From: Miltoncostaeales bacterium
GTDB lineage: Bacteria > Actinomycetota > Thermoleophilia > Miltoncostaeales > Miltoncostaeaceae
Reading direction: 5' to 3'
Length of the DNA: 11,248 bases
Assembly (NCBI GenBank): GCA_030829765.1
Contig: JAUROO010000109.1
Coordinates: 1-11,248, forward strand
Positions 1-6,488 of the stretch are shown piece by piece. The stretch's first letter is position 1. Every line of letters begins with the position of its first letter. The notes beneath the pieces are model-generated. The model was not told the origin of the DNA. It saw only the letters and a program-made list of their open reading frames with translations, and did not search any database. Both the position numbers and the translations under genes were made by a program.

Positions 1-118
1 CCGCTGCACCTACGTGATCGACGCCAACGGCGTGATCGTCGATGTCGATCAGGTTGTTCCCCTCGAGCCGCCTGACGCCGACCGGCTACTGGCGTCCCTT
101 GCCACCTGCAAGGTCTGA
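1..118 (+). CDS. C-terminal end of a peroxiredoxin-like protein (5' truncated by window)
   Basis: Only the last 38 residues are present, read from base 2 to the TGA at 116-118. They begin RCTYVIDANGVIVDV, which resembles the late beta-strand and turn of AhpC/TSA (Bcp-type) peroxiredoxins, where an R-x-T-[FY]-V-I-D-x-x-G-x-I pattern follows the catalytic region. Peroxiredoxins reduce peroxides in the cytoplasm using an active-site Cys and thioredoxin. That Cys would lie upstream of the window and cannot be checked. Two cysteines are visible in the fragment, one in RCTY and one three residues from the C-terminus. The next gene starts 6 bases downstream on the same strand, so the two are probably cotranscribed. 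A TlpA-like thioredoxin-fold protein is the main alternative. The family call rests on one short motif. Confidence 0.55.
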   Translation, partial: RCTYVIDANGVIVDVDQVVPLEPPDADRLLASLATCKV

Positions 119-124
119 CGGGCG

Positions 125-412
125 ATGTTCCTGCTGCTCGGCCGCTACCTGAAGCCCGTGGACGAGGTGGAGGTGCACCTCGAGGCCCACCGTGGATGGG
201 TACGCGCAAATGCCGAGGCCGGGCGCATCATCGCCGCCGGCCGCGAGGAGCCCCTCCGCGGAGGGGTCCTCGTGGCGACGGGCGTCACCCGTGAACAGGT
301 GGACGAGATGATCGCCGCCGATCCCTACGTGACCGAGGGTGTCGCCGAGTACGACGTGCGCGAGTACCACGTGGTCCTGGCCGCCCCGGGCGCGGAGGCC
401 CTGCAGGCCTGA
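125..412 (+). CDS. YciI/YCII-related small protein
   Basis: This 95-residue protein has the size and pattern of the YCII family, a small ferredoxin-like alpha/beta fold. A conserved His sits in the first helix (H18 and H22 in HLEAHRGWV). It is followed by G-x-I-x-x-A-G (about 33-39), a G-G-V-L-V strand (46-50), a helix, and the family's D-P-[FY] motif at D66-P67-Y68. Family members are proposed enzymes or ligand-binding proteins that use the His and an Asp; the substrate is usually unknown. ATG 125 lies 6 bases after the preceding stop with no strong Shine-Dalgarno, so translation is probably coupled to the peroxiredoxin-like gene. The gene ends just before the nested palindrome. The family call is fairly safe; the biochemical role is not known. 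Confidence 0.8.
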   Translation: MFLLLGRYLKPVDEVEVHLEAHRGWVRANAEAGRIIAAGREEPLRGGVLVATGVTREQVDEMIAADPYVTEGVAEYDVREYHVVLAAPGAEALQA

Positions 413-434
413 GCCACGGCGCATGAGCGCTGAA

Positions 435-550
435 GGGTGGGTCCGGTATCGCGGTGGCGGGGATCGCAGCCGGGGATCCTGCACGTGCGGCCCCCGCACG
501 TGCCGATCCCGCTTCGGCGAGTGCCCGCCACCGCGATACCGGACCCACCC
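435..550. repeat. 116-bp nested palindrome (REP/MITE-like or bidirectional terminator)
   Basis: The left arm at 435-461 and the right arm at 524-550 are perfect 27-bp reverse complements. Inside them lies a second dyad: GGGATC (473-478) pairs with GATCCC (505-510), enclosing GCACGTGCGG (481-490) and CCGCACGTGC (494-503) around a CCC loop. The element fills most of the convergent gap between the YciI-like gene and rlmN. The position suits a two-way transcription stop, but there is no T-tract on either strand and the arms are far longer than a normal intrinsic terminator needs. I see no target-site duplication at the outer ends. It could be a REP/BIME-type or MITE-like repeat, or a structured RNA element. 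The gap 413-568 holds nothing else. Confidence 0.85.
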
Positions 551-568
551 TGCGCCCCGGGCCGTGGG

Positions 569-1573
569 TCAGGCCGGTGTGTTCGCCAACTGCCCGCACG
601 CGGCGGCAATGTCCGCACCGCGCGAGCGGCGGAACGAGGGGTGCAGGCCTGCCGCCTGGAGTTCCTCGGTAAACCGCCGGACACGCTCAGGTGGCGACCC
701 GCGATACGCACCACCCGTGGCGTTGTACTCGATGAGGTTCACGTGAAAGCGCCCATCGCGCAACTGGGATGCCAGGCGTCGGGCATCAGCCGCCGAGTCA
801 TTCACGCCGTCGAGCAGGAGGTACTCGATGAATACGCGCCGGCCCGTGCGGTCGGCGTAGCGACGGCAGGCGGCCAGCACGTTGGCGATCGGCCAGCGGT
901 TGTTGATGGGCATGAGGGCCGAGCGGGTGTCGTCATCCGCCGCGTGCAACGAAAGCGCCAGGCGCACGGGCACCTCGAACGACACCATCTCCTCGATGCC
1001 GGGAACCCACCCGGCCGTGGACACGGCGATGGACCGGGCGGAGAGCCCGAGCCCCGTCGGCGCGTGGATCTCGCGGATGGCATCGAACACCGCCCCGGTG
1101 TTCTGCAGGGGCTCGCCCATCCCCATGAACACGATGTTGCCCAGGCGGGCCTCCGCCTCCCGGGCCACCGCGGCCGCGAGCAGTGCCTGATCGGCGATCT
1201 CGCGGGCGGTGAGGTCGCGGCCCGGGCCCATGGCGCCCGTGGCGCAGAAGCGGCAGCCCAGCGCGCACCCGGCCTGACTGGACACGCACAGGGTGCGGCG
1301 GCCGCGTGCATGGGAGATGAGCACGCTCTCGATGGCCAGCCCGTCGGCGGTGCGCAGGCGCCACTTCAGCGTTCCGTCGCGGCTCTCGGCCAGGGCGTCG
1401 GGCACGACGCTCCAGAGGGGCACGACCTCCTCCAGCCGTTCACGCAGCGACAGCGGCAGGGTCGTCACCTCGGCCCACTCGCGCGCACCGGCCCGGCGGG
1501 CGTCCTCCACCTGGCGAAGGCGGTAGTCGGGCTCGCCCCAGCCCTTCAGTATCGATGCGACCTGATCACTCAT
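569..1573 (-). CDS. rlmN: Dual-specificity RNA methyltransferase RlmN (radical SAM)
   Basis: RlmN is a cytoplasmic radical-SAM enzyme that methylates C2 of A2503 in 23S rRNA and A37 in some tRNAs. The 334-residue protein carries the signature: LCVSSQ with C96, then the [4Fe-4S] motif C103-x3-C107-x2-C110 (AGCALGCRFCATG). The 7-residue spacing from C96 to C103 matches E. coli RlmN C118 to C125. A GMGEPLQN segment follows, and the C-terminal GADIAAACGQL contains C326, which corresponds to the methyl-carrying cysteine. The reading frame is open upstream, but ATG 1573 gives a normal-length family N-terminus and overlaps the upstream stop as ATGA, so I chose it. It is the last gene of an MFS-MFS-rlmN unit and converges on the nested palindrome. 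The RlmN-type core favours RlmN over Cfr, its C8-methylating resistance relative. Confidence 0.95.
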   Translation of the reverse strand: MSDQVASILKGWGEPDYRLRQVEDARRAGAREWAEVTTLPLSLRERLEEVVPLWSVVPDALAESRDGTLKWRLRTADGLAIESVLISHARGRRTLCVSSQAGCALGCRFCATGAMGPGRDLTAREIADQALLAAAVAREAEARLGNIVFMGMGEPLQNTGAVFDAIREIHAPTGLGLSARSIAVSTAGWVPGIEEMVSFEVPVRLALSLHAADDDTRSALMPINNRWPIANVLAACRRYADRTGRRVFIEYLLLDGVNDSAADARRLASQLRDGRFHVNLIEYNATGGAYRGSPPERVRRFTEELQAAGLHPSFRRSRGADIAAACGQLANTPA

Positions 1574-2769
1574 GAGGCCGGGGAACCTAGCGTGACGCGC
1601 TCGACATAGGGAATGACCCGGGGGAACAGGCGACGGCCCACCAGCACGATCCATGCCGCCAGCACGCACGCGATGCAGCTGAACACGATCAGCGCGTTGG
1701 TCAACCCGACCGCCTGCGAGAGGTACCCGAGGCCCACCGTGGGCACGGTGCCGGCATACGCGCACATGTACAGGGCCGACATCAGCTTGCCGCGCTCCTC
1801 CAGCGGCACGATGGTGCCGCAGATGACCGTGCCGCCCTGCAGGATCATGCCGTTCACGAAGCCGAGGATGCCGGCGGCCGCCACGACCATGGTGGCGCTG
1901 CCCACGAAGGCCGCACCGGCGATGAGCCAGGTGACGAGCGCGGAGATGACCAGGCCGATCATCACGGCGCGGCGCGGGTCGACGTTGCGGGTGACGATGG
2001 GCGTCATCCCCCCGAGGCCCAGCACCAGGAACCCGCACAACCCGGCGATCGCCACGTTCGTGGCGCCCAGGGTGTTGTAGAGGAACAGCGGGACCAGCGA
2101 CAGCACCGTGCCCTCCATGAACGACATCGTGAAGGCGGCGGGCCCGAGGAAGCCGGCGAATCCGATGCCCTGGCCCTTGGGCATCCCCACGCGCATCTCG
2201 AACCGGTACGGGCGGCGGCGCACGGTCTCGCGCGCGGCCAGCACGCAGGCCAGCCCCACCATCATCAGCACCACGTGGATCTCGAAGGGCCGGTGCAGGG
2301 GATTGCCCCAGTACTGGGCCACGATGCCCGCGAACAGGGGCCCGAGGCCGAAGCCGATGCGGAACGCGGCCCCGGCGGTCATCGACGCGAGCGCCTTTGC
2401 ACCCGGCAGCGCGTGGTCGATGACGAACGCCGTGCCCACGCCCAGGTACATGCCGATCGCGAGCCCCTGCAGCACACGGCCCACGAACAGCAGGGGCACG
2501 GCATCGGTGAACGAGAAGACCAGCGACGCGCTGGTCATCACGAGCATCGCGGGGATCGCCAGGCGCTTGCGGCCCAGTCGGTCGGAGGCGTTACCCGCCA
2601 GCAGCATCGTGGGCACCACCGTGGCGGTGTAGGTGGCGAACAGCAGCATCAGGACGCCGTTCGACAGCGCGTACTCCTGCTGGTACAGCGGGATGAGCGG
2701 CGTGATGATGCTGGTGCCCATCGTGAACACCAGCAGCGCGATCAGCGCCAGGTACGAGCCGCGCGTCAC
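1570..2769 (-). CDS. Major facilitator superfamily transporter, about 12 TM
   Basis: This is a 399-residue inner-membrane protein with about 12 hydrophobic helices, the usual size for a 12-TM MFS carrier. The first helix (about 5-25) ends in ITPLIPLYQ. The classic loop 2-3 motif A is G59-N-A-S-D63-R-L-G66-R-K-R, followed by RVLQGLAIGMYLGVGTA and a motif-C-like GFGLGPLFAG. This resembles drug-export MFS proteins, but no substrate can be read from the sequence. The start is GTG 2769, which overlaps the upstream gene's TGA by 4 bases (GTGA); its own stop overlaps rlmN as ATGA. The open frame continues far upstream, antisense-like and in shadow of the first MFS gene, and is not used. Translational coupling to both neighbours is inferred from the overlaps. 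Confidence 0.88.
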   Translation of the reverse strand: MTRGSYLALIALLVFTMGTSIITPLIPLYQQEYALSNGVLMLLFATYTATVVPTMLLAGNASDRLGRKRLAIPAMLVMTSASLVFSFTDAVPLLFVGRVLQGLAIGMYLGVGTAFVIDHALPGAKALASMTAGAAFRIGFGLGPLFAGIVAQYWGNPLHRPFEIHVVLMMVGLACVLAARETVRRRPYRFEMRVGMPKGQGIGFAGFLGPAAFTMSFMEGTVLSLVPLFLYNTLGATNVAIAGLCGFLVLGLGGMTPIVTRNVDPRRAVMIGLVISALVTWLIAGAAFVGSATMVVAAAGILGFVNGMILQGGTVICGTIVPLEERGKLMSALYMCAYAGTVPTVGLGYLSQAVGLTNALIVFSCIACVLAAWIVLVGRRLFPRVIPYVERVTLGSPAS

Positions 2770-4268
2770 CGCGAGCGCCCCCCGGTGCCCTGCACCTGCG
2801 CCACGATGGTGGCGCCGGGCCCGATCACCCGCGGCGAACGGAACGCCGCGACGGCCCCCAGCACAAGGATGCCCGCGGCCACGAGCAGCGCATTGCGCAT
2901 TCCGGTGGCCACCTGCGCCCGGAAGGGCTCCGCCACCAGGCCATCCTGCGCCGTCACGGCGACCGGGACGGACATGGCCAGCACGGTGCTGAGCAGCGCA
3001 CCGCCCAGCGCGCCCCCGGCATACCGCGACACGTTCGGGAGCGACGACGCCACGCCCAGCCGGTCCTCGGGGACCTCGTGGATCACCGTGCTGGTGATCG
3101 GCGCCGTGGAGGCCGCGAGGCCAAGGGCCATCACCACCATGCCCGGCACCACCATGCCGTAGGACTGCGTGCCGAACCCGGCCGCCAGGATGACCGCGCC
3201 CGCGATGGCGGTGCACACCGCCACGCGCATCATCCGGTCGCTGCCCACGCGAGTGAGCAGGCGTCCCGACGTGGGCGATCCCACCATGAACGACAGCGCG
3301 ATCGGCGTGATGGCCAGCGACAGGGTGAGGGCGCTGTAGCCCAGCACCGCCGTGAAGTAGAACGGCAGCAGGAGCAGGGTGCCGAACATGGCGGCCCCCA
3401 CGCAGAAGCCGGCGATGTTGGGGTTGCTCACGGTGCGCAGGCGGAAAAGGCCCAGGTCGAGCATGGGGTCCGCCGCGCGTGACTCCCGCCAGGCGAACAG
3501 GAGCAGACCCACGGCTCCCGCGGCCAGCAGGCCCAGCGTGCGGGGCGATGCCCACCCCCAGGTGGCCGCGCCGGTGAGCGCGGTGAGGATCGGGAACAGC
3601 CCCAACGCGGCGAGGGCCGCGCCCAGCAGGTCGAAGGGGCGCGGCGGGCCCGGCGGGCGGCGGTGCATCACCAGTGCGGCGCCCGCGAGCACGAATGCGC
3701 CCACGACGGGCGTGAACCAGAACACGCTGCGCCACCCCCAGATCCCCACCAGCACGCCGGCGATGTTCAGCGAGACCACCGGGGCAACAGTGATGATGGC
3801 GGTGAGGATGCCGATGGCAAGCCCCCGCTGGCGGGGCGGGAAGAGGATGGCGGTGTAGGCGTAGGCCGTGGGGGCCATGGCCGACGCTCCCACCCCCTGG
3901 AGGATGCGGAACACCACCAGTGACGGCTCGTCCCACGCCACCGCGCACAACGCCGACGCGACCACCATCACCAGCACGCCCAGCACGAAGATGCGGCGGC
4001 GTCCGTAGAGGTCACCCGCCCGGCCGGCGATGGGCAGGAGCACCGCCTGGGTCACCAGGAACCCCGTGACCACCCATCCCGCTCCCGACACGCTGGCGTC
4101 GAAGTCGCGGGAGATGTCCGGCAGCGCGATGTTGACGATGCTGATGTTCAGCACCGACAGCATCATCCCGCCCGCCACGACGGTCATGGCCATCCAGCGC
4201 CACCGCGGGCTCGCCCGCAGGCGGGCGCGGATCGCGCGAAGGCGCGCGGGGAGCAGGGTCTCCTTCAC
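2766..4268 (-). CDS. DHA2-like MFS transporter (EmrB/QacA type), about 14 TM
   Basis: This 500-residue membrane protein fits the 14-helix DHA2 drug:H+ antiporter family. After a basic N-terminus (about 1-25), helix 1 runs into S-I-V-N-I-A-L-P-D-I at 43-52, followed by GWVVTGFLVTQAVLLP, motif A (GRAGDLYGRRR) and FRILQGVGASAMAP. The C-terminal helices end near AAFRSPRVIG. Two departures stand out. The family's helix-1 Asp (LDxTIVNVALP) is Asn here, N41. Motif C is also degenerate, with VAPVVSLNIAG in place of the usual GPxxGG. Export of hydrophobic compounds is likely but the substrate is unknown. I chose GTG 4268 because a -10-like TATACC ends 8 bases before it, matching the other divergent starts here. 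An upstream Met at 4361 would overlap the divergent gene. It is the first gene of the three-gene unit. Confidence 0.87.
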   Translation of the reverse strand: MKETLLPARLRAIRARLRASPRWRWMAMTVVAGGMMLSVLNISIVNIALPDISRDFDASVSGAGWVVTGFLVTQAVLLPIAGRAGDLYGRRRIFVLGVLVMVVASALCAVAWDEPSLVVFRILQGVGASAMAPTAYAYTAILFPPRQRGLAIGILTAIITVAPVVSLNIAGVLVGIWGWRSVFWFTPVVGAFVLAGAALVMHRRPPGPPRPFDLLGAALAALGLFPILTALTGAATWGWASPRTLGLLAAGAVGLLLFAWRESRAADPMLDLGLFRLRTVSNPNIAGFCVGAAMFGTLLLLPFYFTAVLGYSALTLSLAITPIALSFMVGSPTSGRLLTRVGSDRMMRVAVCTAIAGAVILAAGFGTQSYGMVVPGMVVMALGLAASTAPITSTVIHEVPEDRLGVASSLPNVSRYAGGALGGALLSTVLAMSVPVAVTAQDGLVAEPFRAQVATGMRNALLVAAGILVLGAVAAFRSPRVIGPGATIVAQVQGTGGRSR

Positions 4269-4276
4269 CGCCCCAC

Positions 4277-4282
4277 GGTATA
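4277..4282 (-). promoter_or_regulatory. Putative leaderless -10 element for the MFS-MFS-rlmN unit
   Basis: On the minus strand this reads TATACC, followed by 8 bases (GTGGGGCG, 4276-4269) and then GTG 4268. There is no Shine-Dalgarno in the interval, so the transcript would start at or next to the start codon. No convincing -35 is visible; the 17-bp position falls in the G-tract next to the divergent promoter. The 52-bp gap 4269-4320 is so short that this promoter and the divergent one must overlap. Confidence 0.5.
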
Positions 4283-4306
4283 CCCCCCCGGCAGTGCCCG
4301 GCGGGC

Positions 4307-4312
4307 TAGCCT
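4307..4312 (+). promoter_or_regulatory. Putative leaderless -10 element for the 4321 membrane gene
   Basis: TAGCCT matches the TANNNT form of actinobacterial -10 boxes and ends exactly 8 bases before GTG 4321 (TCCCCGCC between). No ribosome-binding site is present, so a leaderless transcript is likely. The expected -35 position (about 4284-4289) is a run of C and overlaps the opposite-strand promoter, so the two promoters would compete. Confidence 0.5.
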
Positions 4313-4320
4313 TCCCCGCC

Positions 4321-4917
4321 GTGGCCAGGAAGAGGCGCCAGAAGCCGGTCCAGGTGCGCATCGGCGCGCGCGACCTGCTGTGGGACTACGCCCGCCTGGC
4401 CCGCATGTACTCCGTGGAGATCATCGTGGTGGCGCTGCTGCTCATGGTGGTCTCGGTGGTGCTCGAGGCCACCTCGGAGGACGGCTGGACCTGGACCTGG
4501 CTGGGTGCGCTCGTGGGCATCACCGGACTGACCGGCCTGGTGTTCTTCCCCCTGCTGCGCGTGTGGCTGCGCAAGGGCGGGCTGCCATCGCTCCGGCTCC
4601 CCGATGCCCAGCCCGCCGAGGGGGGCCGCATGCTCGCGGCAGCCCCGTCGGACTGGCGCAGGTTCGCCGCGGTCAGCGGCGTGCTGCTGTTCATCTCGGC
4701 CTTCGCGACCATGCTGTTCCTCGTCGCGGTGCTCGGCCGCGGGGGAACCGCCGAGGGCGTGGTGATCGGCGTGCTGCTGGCGTGGGGCCTCGTGACCCTC
4801 GAGGATGGCCGGCTGATCCAGCGCACGCAGGCGGATGAGAGGCGCACCTATTGGGCCGCCGGGCGCAGGCCCTGGGGTGCCGGTAACAGGCTCGTCTTCA
4901 CCATCAGCCGTTCCTGA
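4321..4917 (+). CDS. Membrane protein of unknown function, four predicted TM helices
   Basis: I do not recognise this 198-residue protein. It has a basic N-terminus (VARKRRQKPVQVRIGARDLLWDY shortened: V1 to about Y23), then four hydrophobic stretches at about 32-50, 60-83, 114-138 and 144-160. A polar loop of about 30 residues separates helices 2 and 3, and the basic C-terminus (about 163-198) is probably cytoplasmic. There are no cysteines and no catalytic motif that I can name. GTG 4321 was chosen because it follows the TAGCCT box by 8 bases and excludes the upstream extension, which would run into the divergent MFS gene. Its TGA lies 33 bases before trxB, so read-through into the thioredoxin operon is possible. 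The putative trxB -10 overlaps this stop, however, so trxB may have its own promoter. Confidence 0.72.
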   Translation: MARKRRQKPVQVRIGARDLLWDYARLARMYSVEIIVVALLLMVVSVVLEATSEDGWTWTWLGALVGITGLTGLVFFPLLRVWLRKGGLPSLRLPDAQPAEGGRMLAAAPSDWRRFAAVSGVLLFISAFATMLFLVAVLGRGGTAEGVVIGVLLAWGLVTLEDGRLIQRTQADERRTYWAAGRRPWGAGNRLVFTISRS

Positions 4918-4921
4918 TAGT
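4916..4921 (+). promoter_or_regulatory. Possible -10 element of the trxB operon
   Basis: GATAGT overlaps the TGA stop of the upstream membrane gene. A start about 7 bases downstream would give an mRNA carrying the GGAGGGG ribosome-binding site of trxB and would place the CsoR-type site just downstream of the transcription start. No good -35 hexamer is seen 17-18 bp upstream. TATACC at 4931-4936 is an alternative -10, but it would remove most of the Shine-Dalgarno from the transcript. Confidence 0.35.
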
Positions 4922-4926
4922 CTCCC

Positions 4927-4952
4927 ACCGTATACCGGAGGGGGGTATCGGT
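4927..4952 (+). promoter_or_regulatory. Candidate CsoR-family operator overlapping the trxB ribosome-binding site
   Basis: The core at 4932-4948 reads ATACCGGAGGGGGGTAT. As I recall it, the Bacillus subtilis CsoR (copZA) operator core is ATACCCTACGGGGGTAT, which has the same length, the same ATACC and TAT ends and the same G-run. A wider imperfect dyad joins ACCGTATACC (4927-4936) to GGTATCGGT (4944-4952), which runs into the GTG start. The loop holds GGAGGGG, the trxB Shine-Dalgarno. A CsoR-family repressor is the fourth gene of this same operon. Autoregulation is inferred; an RNA hairpin hiding the ribosome-binding site is an alternative reading of the dyad. Confidence 0.55.
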
Positions 4953-5919
4953 GGCGGACGTGAACGAGGTCATCATCATCGGCAGCGGCCCGGCGGGGCT
5001 GACCGCGGCCATCTACGCGGCGCGGGCGGGGCTCGACCCCCTGGTCATCGAGGGCTACGGCGCCGGCGGGCAGTTGATGATCACGACCGACGTCGAGAAC
5101 TACCCGGGCTTCCCGGAGGGCATCGAGGGCCCGGAGATGATGCAGCTCTTCCGCCGCCAGGCCGAGCGCTTCGGCACGCGCTTCATCACCGCCGACGTGA
5201 GCCGCGTGGACTTCTCGGCCCGCCCGTTCGGGGTGTGGGTGGGCGACAACGAGTACCGGGCGGCATCGGTCATCGTCTCCACCGGCGCATCGGCCAAGTG
5301 GCTTGGCATCGAGGGCGAGCAGCGGATGATGGGCCGCGGCGTCAGCGCGTGCGCGACCTGCGACGGGTTCTTCTTCAAGGACAAGCCCGTCGTCGTGGTG
5401 GGCGGTGGCGACACCGCCATGGAGGAGGCCCTCTTCCTCACGCGCATGTGCGAGAGCGTCACCATCGTGCACCGGCGTCATGAGTTCCGGGCGTCGGCCA
5501 TCATGGTCACGCGGGTGCTCGAGAACCCGAAGATCACCGTTCGGTGGGACTCCGTGGTGGAGGACGTCGAGGGCGATCAGGTGGTCGCCGGCGTGCGCGT
5601 GCGCAACGTGGAGTCGGGCGCGGAGGAGGTCATCCCGGCCGCCGCGATGTTCGTCGCCATCGGCCACCAGCCCAACACGGCACTGTTCGAGGGGCTGCTC
5701 GACATGGACGCCGACGGCTACCTGCGCACCGCCGATGGCAGCACGTACACGAACATCGAGGGCGTCTTCGCATGCGGGGACGTCCAGGACACCGTCTACC
5801 GCCAGGCCGTGACCGCCGCAGGCAGCGGCTGCATGGCGGCGATCGACGCCGAGAGGTGGCTGGAGGCCGGCACGGCCGGGGCCACGGACCACGCGGGCGC
5901 GAGCGCGTCCGCCGACTGA
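4951..5919 (+). CDS. trxB: Thioredoxin reductase (NADPH)
   Basis: This FAD enzyme passes electrons from NADPH to thioredoxin in the cytoplasm. The 322-residue protein is full length for the low-molecular-weight family. It has the FAD-binding GSGPAG at 11-16, EGYGAGGQLM at about 34-43, and the redox-active C134-A-T-C137 followed by DGFFF. The NADPH-binding GGGDTAMEEA is at 151-160 with HRRHEFRAS at 174-182, and the second FAD motif GVFACGDVQD at 271-280 is followed by YRQAVTAAGSGCMAA. The Ala/Asp-rich tail after about residue 306 is a little longer than in E. coli. GTG 4951 is supported by GGAGGGG a few bases upstream. trxA follows after 12 bases. Translation and transcription may both be controlled through the CsoR-type site over the ribosome-binding site. 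Confidence 0.97.
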   Translation: MADVNEVIIIGSGPAGLTAAIYAARAGLDPLVIEGYGAGGQLMITTDVENYPGFPEGIEGPEMMQLFRRQAERFGTRFITADVSRVDFSARPFGVWVGDNEYRAASVIVSTGASAKWLGIEGEQRMMGRGVSACATCDGFFFKDKPVVVVGGGDTAMEEALFLTRMCESVTIVHRRHEFRASAIMVTRVLENPKITVRWDSVVEDVEGDQVVAGVRVRNVESGAEEVIPAAAMFVAIGHQPNTALFEGLLDMDADGYLRTADGSTYTNIEGVFACGDVQDTVYRQAVTAAGSGCMAAIDAERWLEAGTAGATDHAGASASAD

Positions 5920-5931
5920 GGAGACGACAAC

Positions 5932-6249
5932 GTGGCGGACGTCATCGACATCACCGCAGACACCTTCCAGGGGCTTGTGCTGGAGAGCGAGAAGCCGGTC
6001 CTGGTGGATTTCTGGGCGCCCTGGTGCGGCCCGTGCCGCATGATCGCGCCGGTGATCGAGGAGATCGCCGGTGCCCGCGAGGACATCGTGGTGGGCAAGC
6101 TGAATGTGGACGAGGCCCCGGCCATCGCCCAGGCCTACGGCATCCAGGGCATCCCGTTCATCGGCCTGTTCCAGGACGGGCAGCTGGTGCGGAACGCCGT
6201 GGGCGCCATGCCGCGCGCGGGCATCGAGCAGGCCCTCGGCCTGAGCTGA
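5932..6249 (+). CDS. trxA: Thioredoxin
   Basis: This 105-residue cytoplasmic dithiol protein is reduced by the product of the gene directly upstream and passes electrons to peroxiredoxins, reductases and persulfidated proteins. The active site is W31-C32-G33-P34-C35 in FWAPWCGPCRM, after the usual VDF strand. The cis-proline is P75 in GIQGIPFIGLF. It is followed by Phe, where E. coli thioredoxin has Thr, which changes the substrate groove slightly. The G-x-x-V-R-N-x-V-G-A pattern near 80-91 completes the fold. GTG 5932 has GGAGA (5920-5924) at suitable spacing, and this ribosome-binding site begins at the trxB stop. fmdB begins 3 bases after the stop. Length and motifs are standard for the family. 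Confidence 0.97.
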   Translation: MADVIDITADTFQGLVLESEKPVLVDFWAPWCGPCRMIAPVIEEIAGAREDIVVGKLNVDEAPAIAQAYGIQGIPFIGLFQDGQLVRNAVGAMPRAGIEQALGLS

Positions 6250-6252
6250 CCG

Positions 6253-6483
6253 GTGCCCACCTACGACCTCCGGTGCCCGGGCTGCGGGCACGACTTCGAA
6301 GTATTCCGGCAGGGGTTCCTGCGCGACGAGGACCGCCCGTGCCCCTCGTGCGGCACCCCTGCCGATCAGCGCATCACGGGGTTCGTGGCCTGCCGGTCCG
6401 CCAGCCAGGTCGCCGCCGGGGCGGCGGTGCCTTCATCGGGCGGCCATGCGCACGGCGGCGGATGCGGCTGCGGGGCGCATTAG
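6253..6483 (+). CDS. FmdB-family zinc ribbon protein
   Basis: This 76-residue protein begins VPTYDLRCPGCGHDFE, the standard start of FmdB/CxxC_CxxC_SSSS proteins. Two CxxC pairs, C8/C11 and C30/C33, form a zinc ribbon. A further C47 lies in VACRS, and the tail from about 60 is rich in Gly, His and Cys (GGHAHGGGCGCGAH), with C71 and C73. The family is named after a regulator of formamidase and methylamidase genes, but most members have no known function. The tail could bind a metal or take part in thiol chemistry. That is inference, although such tails are common in the family. GTG 6253 lies 3 bases after trxA, and the CsoR-family gene begins 5 bases after the TAG, so all belong to one operon. 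Confidence 0.85.
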   Translation: MPTYDLRCPGCGHDFEVFRQGFLRDEDRPCPSCGTPADQRITGFVACRSASQVAAGAAVPSSGGHAHGGGCGCGAH

Positions 6484-6488
6484 CCGCC

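Noticed and set aside
441..462. Similarity between the palindrome arm (GGTATCGCGGTGGCGG) and the trxB start region (GGTATCGGTGGCGG)
   Set aside because: The match is short and needs a gap, the trxB copy includes coding sequence, and GC-rich sequence makes such matches common; probably chance.
437..1609. 390-codon plus-strand frame across the palindrome and rlmN
   Set aside because: It is antisense to rlmN, whose radical-SAM motifs are clear, and has no recognisable domain.
1574..2038. Long N-terminal extension of the rlmN frame
   Set aside because: The extension is low-quality sequence in shadow of the MFS gene; ATG 1573 gives a normal-length protein and an ATGA overlap.
2770..3948. Upstream extension of the second MFS frame (792 codons in all)
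   Set aside because: The extra part is Gly/Arg/His shadow sequence under the first MFS gene; GTG 2769 fits a 12-helix MFS and a 4-base overlap.
4277..4290. GGTATACCCCCCC as a second CsoR-type operator at the MFS promoter
   Set aside because: Only one half-site (ATACCCC) is present and no GGGTAT partner lies at the right distance. Possible, but not supportable.
4306..6291. 661-codon open frame on the minus strand opposite trxB and trxA
   Set aside because: It is His/Arg/Asp/Gly-rich with no family motif and lies antisense to trxB and trxA, which carry all their active-site motifs. It is an artefact of high GC at third positions.
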